NCBI GenBank assembly: GCA_031844405.1
Contig: JAUZVC010000001.1
Coordinates: 372,001-436,000, forward strand
DNA from: Knoellia sp031844405
Lineage (GTDB): Bacteria > Actinomycetota > Actinomycetes > Actinomycetales > Dermatophilaceae
DNA length: 64,000 nt
Direction of reading: 5' to 3'
Shown: positions 1 to 9,826 of the stretch, piece by piece
Layout: each line of letters starts with the position of its first letter
Position numbering within the stretch: position 1 is the first letter of the stretch
Translations under genes and position numbers: made by a program
The notes under the pieces: generated by a model
Database searches by the model: none
Seen by the model: only the letters and a program-made list of their open reading frames with translations
What the model was told of the DNA's origin: nothing

Positions 1-582
1 CGTCGCGCCGAGCATGCGCGCGGCGTCCCACGTCACCTGGCCCTGGCCGCGGAAGGCCGCGCGCGCGAGGAGGTAGACGTAGGGATAGAGGGTGAGCGAG
101 AGGACGACGGGCGCCCCCATCCACCCCGAGAGCAGCTCGACGACGCCGGACCCGCCGAAGACCGACCGCGACGCGCGCGCCGGCCCGCCCGCCGGTCCGA
201 ACGTCGAGAGGAAGAGGAACCCGAGGACGTACGCCGGCATCGCCAGCGGCAGCACGAGCATCCACGAGAAGAGCCGTCGCCCCGGGAAGTCGTATGCCGT
301 GACGAGCCACGCGAGCCCGACGCCCAGGACCGACGTCCCGAGTCCGACGAGGGCGAGCAGCGCGACCGTCGTGAGGACCATCTCGACGAGGTCGGAGGGC
401 AGCGCGAGGTCGCCCGCGCTCGCGACCGCCTGGACGAGGACCGAGACGACCGGGACGGAGACGAGGAGCGCGATGACGACGACGAGCGCCGACCAGCCGG
501 GTCGCCCGGAGCCCGGGAGCCGGGCCGCGCGGGGGCTACCGCTCCCGGCGACCGGGCGGTCGGTCTCCACCTCGGCGCTCAC
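1..582 (-). CDS. Iron(III) ABC transporter permease, 3' end cut by window edge
   Basis: The first 194 codons are present; the gene runs off the left edge. It starts at a GTG (580-582). After about 35 hydrophilic residues come several membrane segments, with a run like 'SALVVVIALLVSVPVVSVLV' and then 'VLTTVALLALVGLGTSVLG'. The pattern matches the FbpB/ThiP-type binding-protein-dependent permeases, which span the inner membrane and pass ferric iron to the cytoplasm. The adjacent upstream gene encodes the iron-binding lipoprotein, 44 bp away on the same strand, so the two are probably co-transcribed. The matching ATPase is not in view and should lie beyond the left edge. The family call is firm; the iron substrate is inferred from the neighbour. 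Confidence 0.8.
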   Translation of the reverse strand, partial: MSAEVETDRPVAGSGSPRAARLPGSGRPGWSALVVVIALLVSVPVVSVLVQAVASAGDLALPSDLVEMVLTTVALLALVGLGTSVLGVGLAWLVTAYDFPGRRLFSWMLVLPLAMPAYVLGFLFLSTFGPAGGPARASRSVFGGSGVVELLSGWMGAPVVLSLTLYPYVYLLARAAFRGQGQVTWDAARMLGAT

Positions 583-626
583 GCCGCCATCATCCCAAGG
601 AGCGCGTCGGGCTCACGCGCGGCCGG

Positions 627-1664
627 TCACTTGTAGCCGGCCTCGGCGAGGAGCTTGACGGCCTCGGCGTTCTGCGAGCCGTAGGCCTCGGCCGAGATCG
701 GCATGCGCGTGAACTCGCCGAAGCCGGCGATGAGCGGCTCGGGCTTCACCTCGGGGTTGACGGGGTACTCGTGGTTGCCGTCGACGAACGAGCTCTGCCC
801 CTTGGTCGCGAGCCACTCGATGAGCTGCTGTGCCTGCGCGGCGTTGTCGGAGGTCTTGACGACGCCGGCGCCCGAGATGTTGACGTGGGTGCCGGCACCC
901 TGCTGCGAGGCCCAGAACGGCTTGACCTTGAGGTCGGCCTTCTTCTTGAGCTCGCGCGCGAGGTAGTAGTGGTTCGTGATGCCGACGTCGCAGGTGCCGG
1001 CGTCGATGGCCTTGAGCAGCTCGACGTCGTTGGACTTGATGTCCACGCCGTTGGCGACCCAGCCCTTGACCGTCTCGAGCGTCTTCTCGCGCCCGTCGAG
1101 GTCGATGAGGCTCGCGACGAGGCTCTGGGTGTAGGCCGAGGTGGCGTCGCGCATGCAGAGGCGACCCTTCCACTTCGGGTCGGTGAGGCCGGCATACGTG
1201 TTCGTCGCGTCGAAATCGGCCGGCTTGACCTTGTCGGGGTTGTACATCGTCGTGCGGGCGCGCATCGCGAGGCCGAACCACTGGTTGCCACTGTCGCGCA
1301 GGTCGGCGGGGACCGCGTCGGTGAGCGCCTTCGACTCGACCGGCGTGAGGACGCCCTGCTCGGCGGCGTTCCAGAGGTTGCCGGCGTCGACGGTCATGAA
1401 GACGTCGGCCTCGCCGTCGGCGCCCTCGGCCTTGATCCGCTGGAGGAGCTCGGCGTCACTGCCGGAGATGAACTCGACGCTGATGCCGGTCTCGTCCTGG
1501 AACTCCTTGAACGCGCCCTCGAGGTCGTAGTGCCGCGCCGAGTAGATCTGGAGGTCGGCGTTGCTGCCGCCGATCCCGAGGACACCGCAGCCGGACAGCG
1601 GCAGGACGGTGGCGGTGGCGACGAGGCCGGCGACGGTGGCGCGGCGCGTGCGGGGAGAGGGCAC
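627..1664 (-). CDS. Iron(III) ABC transporter substrate-binding lipoprotein (FbpA/FutA-like)
   Basis: This 345-residue protein is the extracellular ferric-iron receptor of the transporter. The GTG start at 1662-1664 puts a lipoprotein signal at the N-terminus, with a hydrophobic core followed by a lipobox L-S-G-C (around residues 23-26), so the mature protein should be anchored to the outer face of the membrane by its cysteine. The body begins with the family-typical 'LQIYSARHY', then a segment of the kind 'FQDETGISVEF' and 'ELLQRIKAEG', all characteristic of Fe(III)-binding proteins. A tandem tyrosine in 'TNHYYLAREL' matches the iron-ligand tyrosine pair known in this family. An IdeR/DtxR-like box lies about 50 bp upstream, so transcription is probably repressed when iron is plentiful. 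An AGGAG-like ribosome site precedes the start. Confidence 0.88.
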   Translation of the reverse strand: MPSPRTRRATVAGLVATATVLPLSGCGVLGIGGSNADLQIYSARHYDLEGAFKEFQDETGISVEFISGSDAELLQRIKAEGADGEADVFMTVDAGNLWNAAEQGVLTPVESKALTDAVPADLRDSGNQWFGLAMRARTTMYNPDKVKPADFDATNTYAGLTDPKWKGRLCMRDATSAYTQSLVASLIDLDGREKTLETVKGWVANGVDIKSNDVELLKAIDAGTCDVGITNHYYLARELKKKADLKVKPFWASQQGAGTHVNISGAGVVKTSDNAAQAQQLIEWLATKGQSSFVDGNHEYPVNPEVKPEPLIAGFGEFTRMPISAEAYGSQNAEAVKLLAEAGYK

Positions 1665-1711
1665 GAGGGGACTCCTGGGAGCGGGAACGCTGACGATGCA
1701 TTCTGGCGGAG

Positions 1712-1730
1712 TTAGGTAAGCCTGTCCAAA
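1712..1730. promoter_or_regulatory. IdeR/DtxR-type iron box between divergent genes
   Basis: The 19-bp sequence TTAGGTAAGCCTGTCCAAA matches the known DtxR/IdeR consensus (TTAGGTTAGCCTAACCTAA) at 15 of 19 positions, including the core TTAGGT and AGCCT. It lies in the 86-bp gap between the iron-binding lipoprotein and the adenylation/acyltransferase gene, so one bound repressor could control both. No gene for the repressor is in the window. Confidence 0.7.
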
Positions 1731-1736
1731 TCCCCC

Positions 1737-1742
1737 TATCAT
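1737..1742 (+). promoter_or_regulatory. Candidate -10 hexamer, leaderless start of the downstream gene
   Basis: TATCAT lies only 8 nt before the ATG at 1751, and no purine-rich ribosome site precedes that ATG. A -10 at this distance would place the transcript start at or next to the start codon. The iron box covers the position expected for the -35 region, which fits repression by occlusion. Confidence 0.4.
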
Positions 1743-1750
1743 CGTCGGCC

Positions 1751-4504
1751 ATGACGACCCCGGTGCTGCCCCGGCGCCGCGTCGCCCTTGCCGGGCGGCT
1801 GCGGTCCTTCGGCGACGCCGTCGCGCTGCGGTGGGTGGACCCGTCCGGGATGCAGGCGATGTCGTATGCCGTCCTGGCCGGTCGCGTGGACGAGCGCGCC
1901 GCGGCGCTCGGGCCGGCTCCACGGCTCGTGCTCCTCGAGGCGGCGAACGACGTCGAGTCCGTCGTCACCCTGCTCGCGGCACTGGCCGGCGGGCACCCCG
2001 TCATCCTCACGGCGCCGGGCGGGGGAGGGCTCGTCGAGGCTTGGGACCCCGACGTCGTCGCGCGCGGCCCGCACCTCGAGGCCCGGCGCCCCGGCAGCGC
2101 CCACGACCTGCACCCCGACCTCGCGCTCCTGCTGTCGACCTCGGGCAGCACCGGATCGCCCAAGCTCGTCCGGCTCAGCGCGGCCAACATCGACTGCAAC
2201 GCGGCCCAGATCGTCGACGCCCTCGGGCTGCGCCACGACGACGTCGCCGCGACCACCCTGCCGCTGCAGTACTGCTACGGGCTCTCGGTCCTGCTCAGCC
2301 ACCTGTCCATCGGCGCGGGGGTGCTGCTCACCGACCTCTCCGTCGTCGACGCCTGCTTCTGGGAGGCGTTCGGCGAGGCCGGCGGGTCGACGCTCGCGGG
2401 CGTCCCCTACACCTTCGACCTCCTCGACGCCGTGGGCTTCGCGTCGATGTCGGTGCCGCGGCTGCGGCTGCTCACCCAGGCCGGCGGCCGCATGGACCCG
2501 GCCGCGGTGCGGCGCTGGGCCGCGCTCGGCGCCGAGCGGGGGTTCGACCTGCTCGTCATGTACGGGCAGACCGAGGCGACGGCCCGGATGGCAACTCTCC
2601 CAGCGCATCTCGCGGCCGAGCACCCGTCGAGCATCGGGGTCGCCGTGCGCGGCGGACGGTTCTCCCTCGCACCCGTCGAGGGTGCCGCGGCCGGCGTCGG
2701 TGAGCTCGTCTACGAAGGCGGCAACGTCATGATGGGCTACGCCACGACGCCCGGCGACCTCGCCCGCGGCGCCGAGGTGGGCCCGCTCCACACCGGCGAC
2801 CTCGCGCGGTTCACCGCGGACGGGCTCGTCGAGATCGTGGGTCGTCGCAGCCGCTTCGCCAAGGTCTGCGGGCTGCGGATCGACCTCGACCGGGTCGAGA
2901 GCGACCTCACCTCGGGAGGGCGAGGGACGCACGCCCTGCGTGGGCCGGCATACGTCATGGACGGTGGCGACCGGATCCTCGTCGCGGTCGTCGGTTCCGA
3001 GGGCAGCGACCTCGCGGCCGTACGCCGCCAGGTGAGCGAGCGGTATGCCGTCCCGCGCGCCGCCGTCGTCGTCACCGCGGTCGACGAGGTGCCGCGCACG
3101 CCGTCGGGCAAGGTCGACCGCCCCGGCCTGGCGACGCTCGTCGACGCCTTCGGTGAGGGAACCTGCCCCACCCCCGACCGACTCATTGCCAGTTCCAGCG
3201 GTCCCGACCGACTGATTGCCAGTTCCAGCGGTCCCGACCGACTGATTGCCAGTTCCAGCGGTCCCGACACCGGTGACGTGTCCGCGGAAGGCGCTGGAAC
3301 TGGCAATGAGTCGCGGCTCGACGCGGCGGAACGGGTGCGGGCGCTCTACGCCGAGCTGCTCGACCGGCCCGACGCCACGCTCGACGACTCCTTCGTCACC
3401 CTGCGCGGGGACTCCCTCTCCTACGTCGAGGCGTCGGTGCGGCTCGAGGGCCTGCTCGGCGCGCTGCCGGCGTCGTGGCACGTCCTGCCGGTGCGCGAGC
3501 TCGCGCGGGCCGAGGGGTCCGACGCGGACATGCTCGACGGGGGCGCGACGGAGCCGTCACGCCTGAGCCGCTGGCTGCGGTGGCGCTCGCTCGAGACCTC
3601 CGTCGTCCTGCGTGCCGTGGCGATCGCCGTCATCGTCCTCACCCACGCCGGCGTGCTGGACGTGCGTGGAGGGGCGCACGTCCTGCTCGCCGTCGCGGGC
3701 TTCGCCTTCGCGCGCTTCCAGCTGTCCGGCGGGCGGCGGTCCGAGCGGCTCGCCCACGTCGCCGAGTCGGTGACCCGCATCGCGCTGCCGAGCGCGGTGT
3801 GGCTCGGCGTGCTCACCCTCGTCGACGAGCGCTACTCGTGGTGGAACCCGGCGCTGCTCACCTCGGTCGGCGGGAGCAACGTCCACCCGCAGTGGCGCTA
3901 CTGGTTCGTCGAGGCGGTCGTCCACATCCTCGTCGGCGTCACGGTGCTGCTCGCGGTGCCGGCGCTCGACCGGCTCGAGCGCGCCCGGCCCTTCGTCGTG
4001 CCGATGGCCGTGGCCGTCGTCGCCCTGGTCTTCCGTTACGGCCTGGTCCCGGTCGGTGACCACCACGTCAACGGCCGGCCCGCCGTCGTCCTGTGGCTCT
4101 TCGCCCTCGGGTGGGCCATGGCCCGCGCGGAGGCGAGGTGGCAACGGTGGCTGCTCACGGCATACGTGCTCCTCGTCGTTCCGGGCTTCTTCGGTGACCT
4201 CGAGCGCAACGCGGTGCTCGGTGCCGGGCTCCTCGTGCTCCTGTGGGTGCGCTCGGCCCGGGTGCCGGCGTTCGTCGTGCCCGTGCTGCTGCCGGTGGCG
4301 TCGGCCTCGCTCTTCATCTACCTCGTGCAGTGGGAGGTCATGGGACGCGTCGGCTACTCGCTGCTCGGCGCGGCCGTCGCCACGCTCACCGGCTGGATCG
4401 CCTGGCGCGGATCGAGCCCGATCGTCGAGCCGGTCGCCCGCTGGGTCGGTGGCCGCGTGGCCGCCCTCGTGCCGTCACGCGCCGGAGACCGGCTGCTCAG
4501 CTGA
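1751..4504 (+). CDS. Adenylate-forming enzyme / carrier domain / membrane acyltransferase fusion
   Basis: One 917-residue protein with three parts. Residues 1-460 are an AMP-binding (acyl/amino-acid adenylating) domain with the P-loop-like 'LLSTSGSTGSPKLV', the 'MYGQTEAT' motif, 'LHTGDLA' and the catalytic-lysine region 'PRTPSGKVDRP'. Residues 475-504 are a three-fold ten-residue repeat (PDRLIASSSG) encoded by a DNA repeat. Residues 510-590 look like a phosphopantetheine carrier domain, with attachment Ser555 in 'LRGDSLS'. From about 610 to 900 there are many membrane segments resembling the acyltransferase-3 family. The likely activity is to activate a carboxylic acid, load it on the built-in carrier and transfer it at the membrane to an unknown acceptor. 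The divergent iron-uptake gene and shared iron box suggest a role under iron limitation, possibly siderophore- or envelope-related; this is inference. Confidence 0.75.
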   Translation: MTTPVLPRRRVALAGRLRSFGDAVALRWVDPSGMQAMSYAVLAGRVDERAAALGPAPRLVLLEAANDVESVVTLLAALAGGHPVILTAPGGGGLVEAWDPDVVARGPHLEARRPGSAHDLHPDLALLLSTSGSTGSPKLVRLSAANIDCNAAQIVDALGLRHDDVAATTLPLQYCYGLSVLLSHLSIGAGVLLTDLSVVDACFWEAFGEAGGSTLAGVPYTFDLLDAVGFASMSVPRLRLLTQAGGRMDPAAVRRWAALGAERGFDLLVMYGQTEATARMATLPAHLAAEHPSSIGVAVRGGRFSLAPVEGAAAGVGELVYEGGNVMMGYATTPGDLARGAEVGPLHTGDLARFTADGLVEIVGRRSRFAKVCGLRIDLDRVESDLTSGGRGTHALRGPAYVMDGGDRILVAVVGSEGSDLAAVRRQVSERYAVPRAAVVVTAVDEVPRTPSGKVDRPGLATLVDAFGEGTCPTPDRLIASSSGPDRLIASSSGPDRLIASSSGPDTGDVSAEGAGTGNESRLDAAERVRALYAELLDRPDATLDDSFVTLRGDSLSYVEASVRLEGLLGALPASWHVLPVRELARAEGSDADMLDGGATEPSRLSRWLRWRSLETSVVLRAVAIAVIVLTHAGVLDVRGGAHVLLAVAGFAFARFQLSGGRRSERLAHVAESVTRIALPSAVWLGVLTLVDERYSWWNPALLTSVGGSNVHPQWRYWFVEAVVHILVGVTVLLAVPALDRLERARPFVVPMAVAVVALVFRYGLVPVGDHHVNGRPAVVLWLFALGWAMARAEARWQRWLLTAYVLLVVPGFFGDLERNAVLGAGLLVLLWVRSARVPAFVVPVLLPVASASLFIYLVQWEVMGRVGYSLLGAAVATLTGWIAWRGSSPIVEPVARWVGGRVAALVPSRAGDRLLS
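3173..3262 (+). repeat. 30-bp tandem repeat, three copies, inside a coding region
   Basis: Three head-to-tail 30-bp units at 3173-3202, 3203-3232 and 3233-3262 differ at one base. The reading frame is kept because 30 is a multiple of three, giving PDRLIASSSG three times. The units sit at the junction between the adenylation and carrier domains. Confidence 0.9.
3292..3313 (-). repeat. Inverted copy of the 30-bp repeat core
   Basis: These 22 bases are the exact reverse complement of 3179-3200, the core of the first repeat unit, and lie 29 bp beyond the third unit. Together they can form a long hairpin. Confidence 0.9.
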
Positions 4505-5321
4505 GGATGTCCTGGCGCCGGAAGCGCCGGTAGCCGAGCGCGACGAAGAGCACGGCGTAGAGGACGGCCCACAGCACCCCGTGGCGCAGGTCGGTCCAGT
4601 CGACCGGGCCGGAGACCAGCAGGTCGAGCCACGCTCGGGAGTAGTGCCCGGGCAGCGCCTTGCGCCAGTCGCCGAGGGCGTCGATCGAGTCGAGGATGCC
4701 GGCGACGATGAGCAGCATCAGCGCGCCGCCGACCGCGGCGAGCGGCGTCTGGCTGCGCACCCCGATCCAGAACGCGAAGGCGCCGATGGGCGCGACCATG
4801 ACGAGGACGTAGCCGATCGCGACGGCCATGCGCGGCAGCCACTCGCCCCACGGCAGCTCGCCGCCACCGAGGATCGTGAACGGCTCCGGGCCGTAGGCGA
4901 CCGTCCCGACCGCGAGCGCCCACAGCGGCAGCACGACGACGAGGACCGCCGTCGAGACGAAGCCGATGACGAGCTTGCTCGTGAGCAGCCGGGCACGAGT
5001 CACGGGCGCGGTGAGGAGGTAGCGCAGCGACGACCACGACGCCTCGGCCGGCACCGGGTCGCCCGCGAAGAGGGCGGCGACGATGAAGAGCAGCAGCTCG
5101 GCCGAGACGAGGAAGGCGAAGGTCGTGAAGTTCGGGCCGCCGCTCGTCGCGAGGTCGACGAGCCTGACACCCGGGTCACCGGGACGGCCGGGGTCGTCGT
5201 CGAGCGAGAACGCCGCGACGAAGATGAGCGGCAGGACGAGGACGATCCCGACGACCCAGAGCGTGCGGCGACGTCCGAGCTGGCGACGCAGCTCGGAGCG
5301 CCACGACAGTGGCCGGCTCAT
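4497..5321 (-). CDS. ABC-2 type transporter permease
   Basis: This 274-residue integral membrane protein has about six hydrophobic segments (for example 'TLWVVGIVLVLPLIFVAAF', 'FLVSAELLLFIVAALFAG' and 'VLWAVLYAVLFVALGY') and the ABC-2 permease feature of a loop rich in 'RYLLTAPVTRARLLTSK' after the second segment. Its ATG overlaps the stop of the upstream hydrolase/ATPase gene by four bases (ATGA), so the two form a transcriptional and functional pair: that gene supplies the ATPase. Its 3' end overlaps the convergent adenylation gene by 8 bp. The substrate is unknown; drug, lipid or peptide export are all possible. Confidence 0.85.
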   Translation of the reverse strand: MSRPLSWRSELRRQLGRRRTLWVVGIVLVLPLIFVAAFSLDDDPGRPGDPGVRLVDLATSGGPNFTTFAFLVSAELLLFIVAALFAGDPVPAEASWSSLRYLLTAPVTRARLLTSKLVIGFVSTAVLVVVLPLWALAVGTVAYGPEPFTILGGGELPWGEWLPRMAVAIGYVLVMVAPIGAFAFWIGVRSQTPLAAVGGALMLLIVAGILDSIDALGDWRKALPGHYSRAWLDLLVSGPVDWTDLRHGVLWAVLYAVLFVALGYRRFRRQDILS

Positions 5322-8170
5322 CGGGCCCGCACCTGACGCAGCCGCTCGACGACCGAGGCCTCCGAGGTCTCCTCGTCGTCCGGGCGGGCCTGCGAGGCGG
5401 CGATGACCCCGAGGAAGACCTCCTCGAGGTGGCGCCGGCTGCCGACGCCGACGACCTCGGCGCCCGACGCGACGACGTCGCGCACGACCTCCTCGCGCGG
5501 TCGCTCGGCCACGACGGTGAGCATCGGCTTGGACGGGTCGTCGATCACCTCGACCGACCGTATGCCGTCCGCCCCCGCGAGCGCCGCGCGCGCCGGGGCG
5601 AGCGAGGCGACCGAGGCGAGCTCGAAGACGGTCGTGTCGTCGCTGGAGAGCAGGTCGGCGACGGGACCGGTCGTGACGACCCGGCCGGCGTGCATGACGA
5701 CGACGTGGGTGCAGGTCATCTCGACCTCCGCGAGCAGGTGGCTGGAGACGACGACGGTGCGGCCCGACTCGGCGTAGGAGCGCAGGATCGGTCGCATCGC
5801 CGCGATCTGGGGCGGGTCGAGGCCGTTGGTCGGCTCGTCGAGGAAGAGCACTTCGGGCTTGCCGAGCATGGCCTGGGCGATGCCGAGGCGCTGCTTCATG
5901 CCGTGGCTGTAGGTCCGGACGGGCCGGTCGAGGGCACCACCGAGGGCGGCGACCGCGAGGGCATCGGACATCTCGGCCTCCTTCGCCGGGCGCCCGGTGG
6001 CGGCCCAGTAGGCCTCGAGGTTCTGGCGGCCGGTGAGGTGGGGCAGGAAGCCCGGACCCTCGACGAGGGCCCCGACCCGGCCGAGGACGTCCGACCCGGG
6101 GTGCACCGGCCGGCCGAGGACATGAACCGACCCGGAGTCGGGCGTGATGAGGCCGAGCATCATCCGCATCGACGTCGTCTTGCCGGCGCCGTTGGGTCCG
6201 AGGAGGCCGACGACCTGGCCCTTCTCGGCCCGCCACGAGACGTCGTCGACGGCCTTGTGCCCGTCGGCGTAGGTCTTCGTGAGGTTCTCGACGACGAGCG
6301 GCACGTCGGCCCAGTCGTCGCGCACGACCTCACGCAGCCGGCGCCGGCGACGCAGGAGCGCGGACACGGAGATCGCGGCGAGAAGCGCGCCGATGCCCGC
6401 TGCCAGCGCGAGCGACTCGGTGTCGCGCTCGGTCGTCGCCGGGAGGAGCGTGCCCTGGGCGGTCGGGACGCTGAGGCTCGCGTCGGTGAGCTCGACCCGG
6501 TCGGCGCGGGCCTCACGTGGCACGGTGAAGGAGCTGTCGGTCGAGGTGACGAGGACCCGCCAGCGGCTGCCGGCGGCCATCGACCACACCGATGCGGGCA
6601 GCTCGACGGTGACGTCGGTCGGTCGGCCCGGTGTCGTCGCGACGCGCACCGGCGCGGTGAGTGCCCGGGGCTGGACCGCCTCGGACCCCTCGACCCGCCA
6701 GAGCGAGACGAAGAGCGTCGCCTCCGCGCCGGTCGAGGTGACACCGAGGCGCAGGGTCGGGGCGCCGACGACCGTGAGGCTGCGCGACAGCGGGGCGCTC
6801 TCGAAGGCGGCGGACATGCCGGGGAGGGCGGCGAGGCGGTAGGTCGGGAGCTCGAACGCGCCCACACCCGGCAGCGACGTCATCGAGTTGGGCTGCCCGC
6901 CGGGCGGGGTGAGCAGGACCGCCGGCTCGTCCGGGCGACGCAGGGTCACGCCGGTCGGTGCGGAGCGCAGTCCCGGGTAGCGGTCGAGCGTCACCACGGG
7001 GGCGGTGTCGCTGCGGCGTGGCACCGGCAGCGAGAAGGTGAAGGCAGGGACGGGCAGCGGCGACGTGCGGGTGCCCTCGAGGTAGGTGCGGATCCAGGTC
7101 CGCGCCGCCTCCTCGTCGAGGCCCGGGTTGGTCGAGGCGCCGTCGTGACCGCCGTCGGTCCACCGCACGGCGTGCCGGGTGCCCGCCCGGGCGAGGCCAG
7201 CCGCGTTGGCGTCGGCCTGGTCGAGGCCGAAGAGGGTGTCGGACTCGCCCTGCACGAGGAGGGTGGGCGCGGTGACTCGGCCGATAATCCCCCGCGGGCT
7301 GTTGCGGCGCAGGGTCGCTGTGAGCTCGGCGCTCGGGCGTCCGGTCTCGGCGGCGGACTGGAGCTGGCGGCAGAGCGTGAGGTCGAAGCGGCCACAGAGG
7401 AGCTCGCTCGGCGCGGCGGGTGCGCTCGCGGACGGCGCCCCTGCGGGAGACGGCGAACCCGACGGACGTGTCGCCGAGGACCCCGGGAGGCCGGCGGCGG
7501 CGCCGTCGAGCCCGCCGAGCGCGGACGAGAAGAACCGGGCTCCCCAGAGCTGCTTGTAGGGACCCGGCTCGGTGCTGCCCGCCGCCGCCTGCGAGAAGAG
7601 CGACTCCGACAGGTCGTTCCACGTGATCGCGGCGACGGTGGCGTCGACCCGGGGGTCGGCACCGGCGAGCATGAGCGCGAAGGCACCGCCGTAGGACCCA
7701 CCCGCGACCGCGACGCGCGGGTCGCCCGCGCTGTCCTGCCTCACCTCTGGTCGCTTCGCGAGGAGGTCGAGCAGCACCCTGCCGTCGGCGATCTCGTGGT
7801 CGGGAGAGCTGAGGTGGATCCGTCCGCCGGAGCGGCCGAAGCCCCGCGCGGTGAAGGCGAGGACGACGTGGCCGTCGGCGGCGTAGGCACGGGCCTCGCG
7901 GTCGACGCTCTCCTTGCTGCCGCCGAAGCCGTGGGCGAGGAGCACGGCGGGCCGAGGGTCGTCACCGGGCGGGAGGTAGAGCCTGGTGTCGAGCCGGACC
8001 GGGGTGCCGTCGGGCTCGGGACCGACGTCGACGAGCTGGTCGGTCGTCCGCACGCGGGTGTCGCCCTCAGCGGCAGCGGGCGAGGCCACGACGGCTGACG
8101 ACAGGGTGAGGACGAAGGCAGCGACCGACGGGACCAGCCGGGCCGGGCGGGGGAGGACGGGCCGCTGCAT
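5318..8170 (-). CDS. CocE/X-Pro-peptidase-like hydrolase fused to an ABC transporter ATPase
   Basis: This 950-residue protein joins two very different activities. A signal peptide (residues 1-35, ending near 'AVVASPAAAE') leads into an alpha/beta-hydrolase of the CocE/X-Pro dipeptidyl-peptidase type, with nucleophile Ser159 in 'GGSYGG', an acid candidate in 'VQGESDTLFG' and a histidine in 'DGGHDGAS', followed by the jelly-roll-like C-terminal domain of that family. A membrane segment (about residues 600-620) is followed by a full ABC ATPase: Walker A 'GPNGAGKTT' with Lys664, signature-like 'YSHGMKQR', Walker B 'VLFLDEPTNGLD' and a switch histidine in 'VVSSHLL'. The predicted topology has the hydrolase outside and the ATPase inside, working with the permease encoded immediately downstream. 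The natural substrate is not evident. Confidence 0.85.
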   Translation of the reverse strand: MQRPVLPRPARLVPSVAAFVLTLSSAVVASPAAAEGDTRVRTTDQLVDVGPEPDGTPVRLDTRLYLPPGDDPRPAVLLAHGFGGSKESVDREARAYAADGHVVLAFTARGFGRSGGRIHLSSPDHEIADGRVLLDLLAKRPEVRQDSAGDPRVAVAGGSYGGAFALMLAGADPRVDATVAAITWNDLSESLFSQAAAGSTEPGPYKQLWGARFFSSALGGLDGAAAGLPGSSATRPSGSPSPAGAPSASAPAAPSELLCGRFDLTLCRQLQSAAETGRPSAELTATLRRNSPRGIIGRVTAPTLLVQGESDTLFGLDQADANAAGLARAGTRHAVRWTDGGHDGASTNPGLDEEAARTWIRTYLEGTRTSPLPVPAFTFSLPVPRRSDTAPVVTLDRYPGLRSAPTGVTLRRPDEPAVLLTPPGGQPNSMTSLPGVGAFELPTYRLAALPGMSAAFESAPLSRSLTVVGAPTLRLGVTSTGAEATLFVSLWRVEGSEAVQPRALTAPVRVATTPGRPTDVTVELPASVWSMAAGSRWRVLVTSTDSSFTVPREARADRVELTDASLSVPTAQGTLLPATTERDTESLALAAGIGALLAAISVSALLRRRRRLREVVRDDWADVPLVVENLTKTYADGHKAVDDVSWRAEKGQVVGLLGPNGAGKTTSMRMMLGLITPDSGSVHVLGRPVHPGSDVLGRVGALVEGPGFLPHLTGRQNLEAYWAATGRPAKEAEMSDALAVAALGGALDRPVRTYSHGMKQRLGIAQAMLGKPEVLFLDEPTNGLDPPQIAAMRPILRSYAESGRTVVVSSHLLAEVEMTCTHVVVMHAGRVVTTGPVADLLSSDDTTVFELASVASLAPARAALAGADGIRSVEVIDDPSKPMLTVVAERPREEVVRDVVASGAEVVGVGSRRHLEEVFLGVIAASQARPDDEETSEASVVERLRQVRAR

Positions 8171-8267
8171 GGCTCATCCTCTCCCGACGGGTCTCTGGCG
8201 CCGTCGCGGAGCGGCGCTCACCGGACGAACGGTTCACCGCGCACGGTGGTTCCGCGCCGGCTCGGTG

Positions 8268-9761
<1,494 letters not shown>

Positions 9762-9826
9762 GTCCCCATCCTGTGTCAGGGGTCCGACAGCCGCACGCCG
9801 AGCGCCCGCCGCAGTCTCGGCCCGGC

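Noticed and set aside
3173..3313. CRISPR array
   Set aside because: The three repeats are directly adjacent with no spacers, lie inside a coding frame, and no cas gene is present.
5309..8098. A 929-codon open frame on the plus strand
   Set aside because: It is antisense to the hydrolase/ABC fusion and shows no recognisable domain.
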